The notes below the pieces were generated by a model. That model saw only the letters and a program-made list of their open reading frames with translations, had not been told where the DNA came from and ran no database searches. Both the position numbers and the translations under genes were made by a program. From Desulfobacter curvatus DSM 3379 (GTDB lineage: Bacteria > Desulfobacterota > Desulfobacteria > Desulfobacterales > Desulfobacteraceae), in contig NZ_KB892901.1 in NCBI RefSeq assembly GCF_000373985.1, positions 674 to 64,673 on the forward strand: a stretch of DNA of 64,000 bases, written 5' to 3'. Positions 7,224 through 16,600 of the stretch are shown piece by piece; within the stretch, counting starts at the first letter, position 1; the number at the start of each line of letters is the position of its first letter.

Positions 7224-9551
7224 ATGAAGTTGTCTGTGGCCTGTTTACTGTTGACGGCTTTGCTGTTATTCCCGGGCTCTCTTTTGTGCGCTCCCGCCTT
7301 GGCAGATGAGCATAAATTATCAGACGAATTTTTGATCTCCCCTTATGTGTTATCCCCGGATATGATTTCGGCGGTGGTGGCCTTTCATCTGAAAACGCCC
7401 ATGCCTGCCAAGGTGACGCTATTTATCGACGACAGCACCAGGCAATTTATATCAGACCAGGCCCGAAGCGCTCATTTTATCAAAGTGGACGGCCTTCGCC
7501 CCGGCGAGGTGTTCAAGTATGCCGTATCCGCGGGCAACGGACAAGTGAAGACGCCGGACAACGCTACCGGATTTACCATAAAAACGGCCGGCAGGCCCGG
7601 GGACTCCTTTCATTTTTGTGTGTTCGGCGATCCCCGGCCCGGGGATACGGGCTCAAGCCGTTTTCATCGGGAGGTCGTATCCCAGGTGGGTGAGCTTGAA
7701 CCCGCCTTCTACCTGCTGCTCGGGGATATGGTGGACCAGGGCCGGGACCTCAAACTGTGGCAAAATTTTTTCAGCATCGAAAAAGAACTGATGGCTAAAT
7801 CGGCAATATTTCCGGTTCTTGGAGATAATGATGTGGATTCGAACAAAGGGATCGGGGCCCGTTTTTTTCCTGCGCTTAAAAAGGGATGGTACGCATTTCA
7901 ATGGGCCGGCATCAACTTTTTTGCCCTGAACGCCTGGGACAGCCGGGGGAACCAGGATACGGCTGAACTTGATAAAAACAGCGAACAGATGGTGTGGCTC
8001 AAACAGGAACTGGCACGGCCTGAAGTACAAAGCGCGCCGTTCAGGGTGGTCTTTATCCATGATCCCGTCTTCATCAGCCGGGGCCGGTCTGCGGATCTGC
8101 TTAAACGGGAATGGGCACCGGTATTTGAACAGGGCAATGTTGATATTGTGTTTTCCTCATGGCACTTATACGAGCGTTCCCATAAAAACGGGGTCACGTA
8201 TGTGATCTCAGGAGGCGCCGGCGCAGAACTAATCTGGAATCCTCCGGACCCTGCCTATGCCTCCCAGGCCGAAGCCCGCGCCCATCATTTCTGCCGGGTG
8301 GATGTCAATCCCCGGTTTATGACACTTAAAGCCATGTCTGTTGACGGCACGGTTCTGGACGAACTGACCCTGACTCCGAAAACAGGGGCGGTCAGGATGG
8401 AACCGGAATCAGAACAGACCGCAGGGCAGATGAAACAGGAGATCTTTTTATCCGCAGGGCCCGATTCACCCACCTTGCCCCTGGTTCTGTTCTCCTATGA
8501 CTGCCCCTTCTGCCGAAGGCTTTTGCAGCGGATTCTGCCTGCGTTGTCCCAATATTACCAGGTGAACATCAACATCTCTTATTTTGATTTAAGCCAGCCC
8601 GAAGCCTATGCGTTATTTCTTACGGCTGGCCAGGCATTTGGGCGCCAGGACGCCGATCTGCCCGCCATTTTTGCAGGTGCCCGGGTGATTGGCGGGGAAA
8701 ACGGCATCAGGGAAAAACTGGCCCGGGAGATCGAAGCGTTTAAAAAGAATCCGGATAAATATAAGGCCGAGGCCATTCATCCTTTTGACAAAAAAATTGA
8801 TGTCAAAGATGCCAAAACAGATGCGTTTCTCTCCCTGACCCCGGTGCTGACGGCCGTGGCCGGCCTGGTGGACGGGCTGAACCCCTGCGCCTTTGCCACC
8901 ATCATTCTACTGGTCTCTTATCTCACCTTGTTCGGCCTGGACCAGCGCACCATTATCTGGGCCGGTGCCACCTTTACCCTTGGGGTGTTTCTGGCGTATC
9001 TTGCCATTGGCCTGGCCTTTTACCACGGGTTGCGGCAGATTCTGCTCAACAGCACCCTGTCCATGACCGTCAACACGGTGATGCTGACGGTGGTGGTGGT
9101 CCTGGCCGTGGTCAGCCTCATTGACGCCGTCCGGGTGATCCGGCAAAAGGAGGATTCAGCCCAGATATTGAAGATGCCCAAACCCTTTTCCTGGTTTATT
9201 GAACGCCTGATCCGGGGTGTTGTGAACCGGCCGGTGCTGATATTCGGCACCCCGTTTCTCCTGGGCCTGGTCATCTCAGGCCTGGAATTCACCTGCACCG
9301 GCCAGGTCTATGTGCCCATTGTCACCATGCTCACCGACCCTGCATACCGTCTCAAAGCCTTGGGGTATCTGGTGGTTTACAACCTGGCATTTATTATCCC
9401 CCTGGTGGTGGTCTTTTTCGGGGCTGCATTTGGGTTAAAGGTCGTTAAAACCGGCCAAAATCCCATGTTTATTTTTGCCTCCAAGCTGGCCCATGCCCTG
9501 CTGTTTGTGGTGATGTCCCTGGTGCTGACCTATAATCTTGGATGGATATGA
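7224..9551 (+). CDS. Metallophosphoesterase-thioredoxin-CcdA/DsbD fusion protein
   Basis: 775 residues from ATG 7224, chosen because it starts the signal peptide (residues 1-28); a TTG at 7161 would add 21 residues. Domain order: fibronectin-like N-domain (35-122); metallophosphoesterase fold (128-370) with GDPR (135-138), GDMVD (167-171), GDND (200-203) and FIHDP, while the final GHxH site is reduced to SSWHLYER; a thioredoxin/glutaredoxin-like domain with CPFC (427-430); and a six-helix-type CcdA domain (540-775) with NPCAF (553-557) and EFTCTGQVY (Cys691), the cysteine pair that carries electrons across the membrane in CcdA/DsbD. The protein can thus be read as a DsbD-like reductant exporter with a phosphatase-like ectodomain. 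The altered GNH and GHxH motifs make phosphatase activity uncertain. It overlaps the next gene. Confidence 0.85.
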   Translation: MKLSVACLLLTALLLFPGSLLCAPALADEHKLSDEFLISPYVLSPDMISAVVAFHLKTPMPAKVTLFIDDSTRQFISDQARSAHFIKVDGLRPGEVFKYAVSAGNGQVKTPDNATGFTIKTAGRPGDSFHFCVFGDPRPGDTGSSRFHREVVSQVGELEPAFYLLLGDMVDQGRDLKLWQNFFSIEKELMAKSAIFPVLGDNDVDSNKGIGARFFPALKKGWYAFQWAGINFFALNAWDSRGNQDTAELDKNSEQMVWLKQELARPEVQSAPFRVVFIHDPVFISRGRSADLLKREWAPVFEQGNVDIVFSSWHLYERSHKNGVTYVISGGAGAELIWNPPDPAYASQAEARAHHFCRVDVNPRFMTLKAMSVDGTVLDELTLTPKTGAVRMEPESEQTAGQMKQEIFLSAGPDSPTLPLVLFSYDCPFCRRLLQRILPALSQYYQVNINISYFDLSQPEAYALFLTAGQAFGRQDADLPAIFAGARVIGGENGIREKLAREIEAFKKNPDKYKAEAIHPFDKKIDVKDAKTDAFLSLTPVLTAVAGLVDGLNPCAFATIILLVSYLTLFGLDQRTIIWAGATFTLGVFLAYLAIGLAFYHGLRQILLNSTLSMTVNTVMLTVVVVLAVVSLIDAVRVIRQKEDSAQILKMPKPFSWFIERLIRGVVNRPVLIFGTPFLLGLVISGLEFTCTGQVYVPIVTMLTDPAYRLKALGYLVVYNLAFIIPLVVVFFGAAFGLKVVKTGQNPMFIFASKLAHALLFVVMSLVLTYNLGWI

Positions 9552-9805
9552 GTATCATGACGCAACAATCCCGAAAGGGAAAAATTTTAAAGGTCAAACA
9601 CGGGTACAACCCCAACTCCTCTTCCATGGGGTCTTTGATCTATGCGCTGCCGGTATCGGTGATGGTGATGACAGGGGGATTTGCTGTTGTTTCGGCCCTG
9701 ATTCTCACTGCATTTGCCAAAAAGTGCCAGGGGAAAAATGTGAATTCCGGGCAAGATACAGGCAAAACAAATTCCGGTACGAAAGAGACATCGTCGGATG
9801 ACTGA
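9548..9805 (+). CDS. Small membrane protein with GYNPNSSS motif (copy A2)
   Basis: About 85 residues. ATGs at 9542, 9548 and 9557 are all possible; 9548 gives an ATGA overlap with the previous stop. KGKILKVKHGYNPNSSSMGS is followed by one long hydrophobic helix (LIYALPVSVMVMTGGFAVVS and onward), then a polar Lys/Thr/Ser/Asp tail. Positions shared with the copies at 6260 and 31237 include V-K, the whole GYNPNSSS, the following GS, and a small-residue helix; 31237 is closest (VKHGYNPNSSSMGS in both). No family recognised. It lies between the CcdA fusion and the TPR-membrane gene, with overlaps on both sides. Confidence 0.8.
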   Translation: MSIMTQQSRKGKILKVKHGYNPNSSSMGSLIYALPVSVMVMTGGFAVVSALILTAFAKKCQGKNVNSGQDTGKTNSGTKETSSDD

Positions 9806-11135
9806 TCGTAATGCCCTGACAACACCATTTTATTACGGACAGGTCATTGCCGCAAAAATCAACCTTGCCCTGGTGTGGGTGGCTCTGCTGCTGGTTATGC
9901 TGCCGACGGTGCCGGTTTTGGGCGATGATACGAATGGAACGGCGGACAGCGTGCTGCAACAATTGGAAATACTTGTCCATGCCAAAGCGTATAAACCCGT
10001 TGTCAAACTTTTTAATGAAACGATCAAAGACAACACCCTGCCGGCAGTCGAGCGGGCCCGCCTTTTGCTGGCCCTTTCAAACTTTTACCGGAACCAGGCC
10101 GGGGATGCGGCCAAGGCCCGGGTCCAGCTGAAAAAAATCACTTCCGAACCGGATTACAAACGCTTAAAAGCCTTTCACCTGGCCAATATTGAGCTTGTAC
10201 GCATGGACCAGGCCTTGAATACCAATGCCGATTTTCACAACGTGTATCTGCATGCCAGAACCCTTGTGATGAAGCCCGGAGTCAGTTTTTCCCAACAGGA
10301 TGCCAAAACCCTTGAAAATGATTTTTCAAAGCTGAAACAAGGCCTTGATCAGGTGTCGGCAGATTATCCGGTTTACAATATCCACTATCTTATGGGGATG
10401 ATCCATTTGAAGCAAAACCGGCCGTTCAGGGCGGACCTCGCCTTTGGAAAAGCCCTTAAACTGCGTCCGGCCCTGTTTCTAACCGTTCCGGTGACACGGT
10501 TGAAACAAAATGCCCGGTACCAGTGGACCCGGCACCTGGGGCATCTTTTTGTCCTGGGCACAGCAGTATGTTTGATTCTGGGTCTGGTTGCAGGATTTTT
10601 TTTGACGCATCCCTGGCAATGGGTCCGCGGTGTCCATCTTGTTGCCGGGCTTATTTTGCTGGCTGCCTGGACCGGGTGTTTCTGGGGGACCCTGTACGCC
10701 TATGGCGGGGCTGGAAAACCCCGGGAGGTCGTGAACAAAGATGATTTTTTCCCACCTCCGGCCTATGTGGACTTCCGTTACAATGCCCCGGGGGCCATGC
10801 CTGTGTGGCTCTTATTTGCCCATGGTACTACTCTTGTGGCCGGCATCTATTTTTTAACTCTTTTTACATCAAAACTGCGAAAGCCCATGGCTGCGGTCAG
10901 CGTCAATCTGTTGTGCGCCTGTCTCGGGGCCGTGTCTGTGCTCGGACTTTTTTATCTTCGTCATGTGGACTTTAAAAGCCGGTATTATGCCGGCCAAAAT
11001 GATCCGGGGTATTTTGCCTTCAGGATCAATGAACCAGAACCTTATTTGCTGACCAACCCGCTGAACTACCCGGTGATCGAACTGGATGCCGTGGAAGACC
11101 CCGAGCTGGTGAAATGGTTGGAAAGGTACCAATGA
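9798..11135 (+). CDS. Exported TPR protein with C-terminal membrane domain (copy A)
   Basis: 445 residues; its start overlaps the previous stop by eight bases. A membrane or signal helix lies at about residues 20-40. A helical, TPR-like region follows to about 235 (FNETIKDNTLPAVERARLLL; YNIHYLMGMIHLKQNRPFRA). Then come four to five hydrophobic segments, with one hydrophilic loop at about 315-335. The C-terminus is EPEPYLLTNPLNYP followed by an acidic amphipathic helix ending WLERYQ. The gene at 31469 has the same plan and the same EPYLLTNPL-x-Y end, so the two are paralogues. Function unknown; the architecture suggests an inner-membrane scaffold with a periplasmic repeat domain. The stop overlaps the radical SAM start (ATGA). 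Confidence 0.8.
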   Translation: MTDRNALTTPFYYGQVIAAKINLALVWVALLLVMLPTVPVLGDDTNGTADSVLQQLEILVHAKAYKPVVKLFNETIKDNTLPAVERARLLLALSNFYRNQAGDAAKARVQLKKITSEPDYKRLKAFHLANIELVRMDQALNTNADFHNVYLHARTLVMKPGVSFSQQDAKTLENDFSKLKQGLDQVSADYPVYNIHYLMGMIHLKQNRPFRADLAFGKALKLRPALFLTVPVTRLKQNARYQWTRHLGHLFVLGTAVCLILGLVAGFFLTHPWQWVRGVHLVAGLILLAAWTGCFWGTLYAYGGAGKPREVVNKDDFFPPPAYVDFRYNAPGAMPVWLLFAHGTTLVAGIYFLTLFTSKLRKPMAAVSVNLLCACLGAVSVLGLFYLRHVDFKSRYYAGQNDPGYFAFRINEPEPYLLTNPLNYPVIELDAVEDPELVKWLERYQ

Positions 11136-12301
11136 AATACCGGTATGAAAATTTCGGCGGCATTATCGCCAGTGATGATCCGCCGTTTCTGGCCTTTGTG
11201 GACCAGGAATATATGAGAGAACTGAAACTGCCTGAATCAAAAATCTGGGAAATCCCGAATCCCGATGTGGGGCTTTTATCCGCCCCCCTTGAAGTCCATA
11301 TCGCTTTGACCAACCAATGCTCGGGGGACTGTCCCCACTGCTATATGGATTCGGCCGTTGCCGACCCCCAGGAGCTGGATACCCCCACCTTTAAAAAGGC
11401 CTTGAAAATTCTGGCCGACATGAAGGTATTCCATGTGGCGTTAGGGGGCGGTGAGGCCCTGGAAAGAGAAGATCTGTTTCAGATTGCCCATTACGCAAGA
11501 CAGATCGGCCTTGTGCCCAACCTCACGGTGTCAGGCCGGGGCATCACGTCGGACATTGCACAGCAGATGACGGTATTCGGCCAGGTGAACATCTCCATGG
11601 ATGGTACGGGCGATGCCTATGCCGTCTTCCGGGGCAAAGAGATGTTTGACACGGCGGACCAGGCCATTGACAATCTCATCAAGGCGGGTGTTCCCACCGG
11701 CATCAACACGGTGCTGGGCCGTCGTAATTTTGATCAGCTGCCGGACTTATTCACCTATGCCCGAAACAAAGGCCTCAATGAGATCGAAATATTGCGGTAC
11801 AAACCTGCGGGGAGGGCCGCTAAAACCTACCGCCGGGAAGCCTGTACCCACGAGCAGAATATCGCCCTTGTGCCCCTTTTAGGGGAGTTGTCCCAAACCC
11901 ATGGAATCCAGGCCAAAATCGACTGTTCGTTTATCCCCATGCTATGTTGGCACAACCCGCCCATGGAGGCCCTGACAGGGCTTGCCACCTATGGATGCGA
12001 GGCCGGCAACGTGCTTTTAGGCATCCGCAGCAACGGGGCTGTGGCAGGCTGCTCATTTCTTAAAGATTCGGGCATGAATGTATTTGACTATGGCGACGGT
12101 TATGTCCGGAATCCCGCTTTAAATCAGCTCATCACCTGGGAAGAGCGGGCCCCGGAACCGTGCAGATCCTGCCCATATCTTACGGTGTGCAAAGGGGGAT
12201 GTCATGCCGTGTCCATGGAAGTATCGGGCCACCTCGATACCCCGGACCCGGACTGTCCCCGGGTGGTGGAATGGATGCAGGGAAAAGGGTGTCGGCCGTG
12301 A
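11132..12301 (+). CDS. Radical SAM enzyme with SPASM domain
   Basis: 389 residues from ATG 11132, supported by AAGG upstream and an ATGA overlap. The [4Fe-4S] radical SAM motif is NQCSGDCPHCYM (Cys63, 67, 70), followed by the GGGEAL motif that binds SAM. The C-terminal SPASM region has cysteines at YGCEAG, GCSFL, PEPCRSCPYLTVCKGGC and DPDC, as needed for auxiliary iron-sulfur clusters. SPASM enzymes such as PqqE, AlbA-type and MftC mostly modify ribosomal peptides or proteins. The N-terminal YENFGGIIASDDPPFLAFVD segment resembles the lead-in of peptide-maturase members. Two small GYNPNSSS proteins lie in the same overlapping gene run, making them the nearest candidate substrates; copy B of the module has no such enzyme. 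Confidence 0.9.
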   Translation: MKYRYENFGGIIASDDPPFLAFVDQEYMRELKLPESKIWEIPNPDVGLLSAPLEVHIALTNQCSGDCPHCYMDSAVADPQELDTPTFKKALKILADMKVFHVALGGGEALEREDLFQIAHYARQIGLVPNLTVSGRGITSDIAQQMTVFGQVNISMDGTGDAYAVFRGKEMFDTADQAIDNLIKAGVPTGINTVLGRRNFDQLPDLFTYARNKGLNEIEILRYKPAGRAAKTYRREACTHEQNIALVPLLGELSQTHGIQAKIDCSFIPMLCWHNPPMEALTGLATYGCEAGNVLLGIRSNGAVAGCSFLKDSGMNVFDYGDGYVRNPALNQLITWEERAPEPCRSCPYLTVCKGGCHAVSMEVSGHLDTPDPDCPRVVEWMQGKGCRP

Positions 12302-12936
12302 CATTGGCCCACCCCAATATGGGTCTAAAGCGCTGGTCTATCAGCGGAGTGATTTTTTCAATTATTTTCTGGGTGACCATTGGGTGGATGACCGTTCAAT
12401 GGCTGGGTGCAGCCGGAATTCTAAAAAATGAGGAAAACACTGGCCCTACCACGGCCCAGGCCCTTAAAGCTTACGCGTACATCCAGCAGATCAGCAGGGC
12501 CCAGGCCCGTTATCCGGACCGAATAAAACAGGTCCTGGGCCAACCGCAGTTTGCCCGGTTCATGGCCCATTTGTGGATCACACCGGACCACCGGGGAAAC
12601 CAGGTTAAACTGGACCTGATTCCCCAAAAAATTGCCCTGGCCATGGATTACAACCAAACCCTGGACGGCTTTTTCTTTGTGGATATCCACCACAGGTTTA
12701 ACGGCAGAGGCAAAAAATCCAATATCGACATTCAACAGGAGTGGGCGGTGGCCGCACTGCCGGGCAAGATGCCCAGCTCTGGTTTTCCATGCTTTCTGGC
12801 CGATGAGTCCGGCAACGTCTATGTGAAATTTTTTACGGCCCGGCCAATAACCTTTCCTGCAGTCCCGTTAAAACAGGGCTGGCAGAATATCTCATCCCCC
12901 AAAAAACTGAAAACACTTCTTAAATCAGGACGCTAA
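12298..12936 (+). CDS. Single-pass membrane protein with pilin-like ectodomain (copy A)
   Basis: 212 residues from GTG 12298, which overlaps the previous stop (GTGA) and follows AAAGGG. One transmembrane helix (about 10-38) is followed by ALKAYAYIQQISRAQARYPD, an AQ-x-x-Y segment like the one after the helix in pilin-like and DUF2950-like proteins, then HLWITPD, LDLIPQKIALAM, DGFFFVDIHHRFNGRG and EWAVAALPG. The gene at 32772 matches in order: AQNAYY, HLWKAVDRGG, LNLIPESLAVAV, DGYYFIDVRQRR and AWTVAAIPQ. No catalytic residues are apparent. It is the last gene of module A and is followed by a strong terminator. The pilin resemblance is my inference from pattern, not an established family match. 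Confidence 0.72.
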   Translation: MTLAHPNMGLKRWSISGVIFSIIFWVTIGWMTVQWLGAAGILKNEENTGPTTAQALKAYAYIQQISRAQARYPDRIKQVLGQPQFARFMAHLWITPDHRGNQVKLDLIPQKIALAMDYNQTLDGFFFVDIHHRFNGRGKKSNIDIQQEWAVAALPGKMPSSGFPCFLADESGNVYVKFFTARPITFPAVPLKQGWQNISSPKKLKTLLKSGR

Positions 12937-12983
12937 AAACAGTCATGCCCTGTGAAGGTTAACATCACAGGGCATAACTGTTT
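12937..12983. terminator. Bidirectional intrinsic terminator
   Basis: A near-perfect hairpin: ACAGT-c-ATGCCCTGTGA pairs with TCACAGGGCAT-a-ACTGT around a nine-base loop (12956-12964), flanked by A-rich sequence on the left and T/A-rich sequence on the right. It lies between the converging ends of module A (12936) and the PEP-CTERM gene (13005) and can serve both strands. Confidence 0.85.
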
Positions 12984-13004
12984 CAAAACAAAAGGCAACA
13001 AACG

Positions 13005-13571
13005 TTATGCACGCCGCCTTGCAAGCTGAGTCAGACCGAGCAGGCCAAAAGCCAGAAGCGTAAACGCTGAAGGCTCAGGAACTGCACTGGCGCTGGCGAC
13101 ACTGATGTTGAATCCGCGGGCTGTGGTTTCAACGGTATAAGCACTAATCCAATTATTGTTCTGGTCAACCAGGTCGATATATGAGAAATCATCCAGATTA
13201 ACGGCAGCCAAGGCTCCGCCATCATCACTTGAAAGCGTGAGGGTCGCCAGAACAAAGCTGTCTGCCTGGCTGCTGAAATCTGTAAGCCAGGAAAAAATAC
13301 TTACATCAAATCCGTCGCCGACAGCGGAAATACCGCTCCAATCCTCAGCATCGCCGGCATCAACAGAACCTAAGGCGTCAGTCACCGTATAACCATCAGT
13401 AGTCACTAATGCATTGTCATACTCAACAGTCAAATCAACAGCGGAAAGATCCACGGTACTCAGGCCACTGATGGAAATTTCCACGGTTGTCGTATCGGCA
13501 AACGCCGACGACGACATTCCCACAAGTACAATTACTAAAACCGTCAGTACATATTTTCTTACGTTAAACAT
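13005..13571 (-). CDS. PEP-CTERM protein with cohesin-like ectodomain
   Basis: 188 residues from ATG 13571 (AAGGAA seven bases upstream). A signal peptide covers about 1-25 (ending SSAFA). The ectodomain has the cohesin-like beta pattern seen in many PEP-CTERM proteins: VEISISGL...DLSAVDLTVEYDNALV, an SWLTDFSSQADSFVLATLTL segment and YIDLVDQNNNWI. The C-terminus is VPEPSAFTLLAFGLLGLTQL then ARRRA: the PEP box, a hydrophobic helix and an Arg cluster of the exosortase sorting signal. No exosortase gene is in the window. It lies downstream of, and on the same strand as, a giant dockerin-containing phosphoesterase, so it may be that enzyme's surface receptor. Confidence in PEP-CTERM is high, in cohesin moderate. 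Confidence 0.85.
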   Translation of the reverse strand: MFNVRKYVLTVLVIVLVGMSSSAFADTTTVEISISGLSTVDLSAVDLTVEYDNALVTTDGYTVTDALGSVDAGDAEDWSGISAVGDGFDVSIFSWLTDFSSQADSFVLATLTLSSDDGGALAAVNLDDFSYIDLVDQNNNWISAYTVETTARGFNISVASASAVPEPSAFTLLAFGLLGLTQLARRRA

Positions 13572-13605
13572 CACTTGCTTCCTTTCTAAATTTTGTTTAA
13601 TTAAA

Positions 13606-13643
13606 ATCCCCTTGCCGGGGAACCCTGTCCCCCGGCAAGGGAT
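13606..13643 (-). terminator. Strong hairpin after the giant phosphoesterase gene
   Basis: ATCCC-TTGCCGGGG pairs with CCCCGGCAA-GGGAT over about 15 bases, with a short loop (13621-13628). It begins six bases after the stop codon at 13649 on the minus strand and is followed there by TTTTAATT. It probably limits read-through into the PEP-CTERM gene or sets the ratio of the two transcripts. Confidence 0.75.
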
Positions 13644-13648
13644 TTTTT

Positions 13649-16600
13649 TTAAGGACGGGCACAGCGGCTGAGGGTACACAACCCTGTGGCTTTACGCGCA
13701 TCCTTGATTGTAATTGTGCCATCGTTGTCAATATCACAGGCAGGACACACCGAGGCATCCTCACGCAGGTGACTGCGGATCACTGTGATGTCATCTTTGT
13801 CCACATCGCCATCACCATCAAGATCCCCCTCAACAATGGTGTCGGATATGATGCTCAAATCAATCCAGACCAGACGATGATCCGAACTTGCATCCGAATC
13901 CACCAGGTAGTAGACATCGTCTGTGTGGGTGGGCCAAAACACGCCGCCCTGTTTGATCTCAAACCCGTCGGCTGAAGGCAGGACATAGTCGGCTCTCATG
14001 GCCCAGGATGCCGTATCATCTTCATCAATACCGTAATCCACGCCACCGGTGCTTACCGGCACATAACTTGAGTTGATATTTTCGTTGTCAAGCAACTGCA
14101 AGATTGCGTTCTGGTAGGAATCTCCTTCATCCGGATCGGCATTCTGGTCGCCCAGGATCACAAATCTGGCATCTTCATCAATCCCGCCCATGAGGTTGTC
14201 ATCATCATAGATGTAGTCGTCATAGCCCGGGGAGACATAGTCGGCCCAGAACCGGATTTCATCATGGTTCCGTTTGCCGTTCCAGTCGTAGAGACTTTCA
14301 TCCTCATCGGCATCGCCGTCATCAAAGGTGGGCGGGGTGGGGTGAGCGCACAGCAGGTGGACGGTTTCTCCATTCACAGTCACGGGAATATCCCAATGAC
14401 TCTTGGAGCTTAACCGAAAAATCGCCTGCTCGTCGGTATCATAGTAATTTGTGGGCAGGCTGCTGTCCGTCATATCCTTCCATAAAAATTTCTGGAAGGT
14501 CCGAACGTTCTCCTCATCAATGGGATACTTGGACAAGAAAGCCATGCCATACTGTCCATAAAAATCGCCATAGCCGTAGCAGTCGTCACCACCGCTTGTT
14601 GTGGACCCGTCGTTATTAAAGTCATATCCTGATTCAACACCGGTGTTGGACTCAGCAATAAAGCTATATGAAAATTCAATAGGGTCTGCACCATTCTGGC
14701 TGACGTTCAGATACTTTTGCTTTAACAATTCAAGGGCACTGCCGTCGGCCACGTAATCGAACTCGTTGAGCAGGATCACATCCGGGTTCACCCGCTGGAT
14801 GATCTCGGCCACTTTCCGGATCTGCTCGTCGGTTCCGGATTCAAGGTCCGTGACAATCCGGCCTTCACTGGTGCGGTTCAGGTAGCAGTTAAATGTGGCG
14901 ACCCTGAGGTCACCAGCTTTTTCCGGCAGGGCATAGGTGGTACCTTGTTCTACTGTGATCAGATCGGTTTTGCTGCTGCATGCCTGGGTACCATCGGCAT
15001 CAGTGGCACACAGGGTCACCGAGTAAATACCGGCATTGGTGTAGGTATATACCGGATTGGCGTCCGTAGATGCGTCACCGTTTCCAAATGTCCATGCATA
15101 GGTGTAAGGTTCGGTACCGCCGTTCACATAGGCCGTGAACCCGACTTCGGCATCATGGGTGGTCACGGTATCGGGGCCGGCCGTAAAATTCACACTGAAC
15201 GCGGTGGAAACTTTGCGAACCACCTGGACATTGTCCACACCGATGCGGGCGCCCTCGCCGCTTCCGGTACCTGTGGAGGTGTAGCGAAAGGCCACATATA
15301 CGATGCCCGAGTAATCGCACAGATCAACGGTGACCGGTTTCCAGTCGTTATAGTAATCTGCGTCAAATTCAATGGTAACCGCATCCCAGGTAAAGGATGT
15401 GGGATCACTTTCACCGTCATAGTCGGTAGAGATCATCACCTGCAGTTCTGGGCCGCCGTATTTATAGTAAAAGTCAAATGTCAGTTCCGAACATTCAGAC
15501 GCCGCCAGCAGCATGGCAGGAGAAATAAGCCAGTCATCACTGGGGCCATCTGCACCGTAACCATTGGCCACCGCGCCCTGTTGCCCGGCCTGCTCTTGGA
15601 GTATCCAGTCGGCGTCGCTGGCCACACTGTATACCGTAAAGCTTGAGGCCGAGATCAGGTCCTGGTCAAAATTTTCAGACAGGTAAGAGACCTGGTTGGC
15701 GCGGAACTCAAAATTATCCACTTCCCAGACACGGCCGTCGCCACCGCCGGTACCGGTAGATATGTAGTGGAAGGCAACCCTTGCTTTGGTGGGCTGGATG
15801 ACGACATCATCAACGCCGATGCGGGCGCCATCTCCTGAAGCGGTTCCGGTGGTCGTATACAGGAAGGCCACGTAAACCGTGGCATCAGCGGCAATCTCAT
15901 GGGTAATACTCACATTTTTCCATGCGCCATAAACATCATCGTGGGCAACGGAATAACTTTCCCAGGTGGCCAGATTCGGATCTCCGCTGCCGGCATAATC
16001 CGTGGAAATCATGACCTGAAGCTCTGGCCCGTCGTATTTGCGGTAGAGGTTAAAGGCAATTTCAATCTCAGATCCGGCACCCACAGTGAAGGCCGGTGAA
16101 ATCAGCCAGTCTTCGCTGGCGTCGTCAGCACCAAACCCATTGGCCACTGCACCTACTTTCCCGGCCTGCTCCTGGATGACCCAGTCGGCATTGCTGGCCA
16201 CGCTGTAAGGGGTGAAGCTGCCGAAATCAACGTCAAAATCGACTGTAGCCAGGTCAAAGCTCAGCTCTCCTGTGGTCTCAAAGGTATAACTGCCTGTGGT
16301 GGGCATTGTGGCGCCCATGAAGACCCAGTGGGCATCGCCCGGGTTGGTGTGGACCTCGGGATCATAATTGTCGGAAACCAGCACCTCGATTTCAGGGCCG
16401 GAGTAGTTATATGCCAGATCGGCGGTGACATACTCCCCGTCATAGGCATAGAGGTTCAGCTCAGGTGAAATCAGCCAGTCGTTACTGGCTTCATCGGCCC
16501 CATACCCGTTGATACGGGCGAACCAGTCACCGGAGCCGGTGGGATATTCATACGCATGCCAGTCGGCATTATCCCCGGAACTGGCAACACTGACAGTTGT

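Noticed and set aside
9798..11135. Cytochrome b-type role for the TPR-membrane proteins
   Set aside because: The helices lack a conserved pair of His ligands between the two paralogues.
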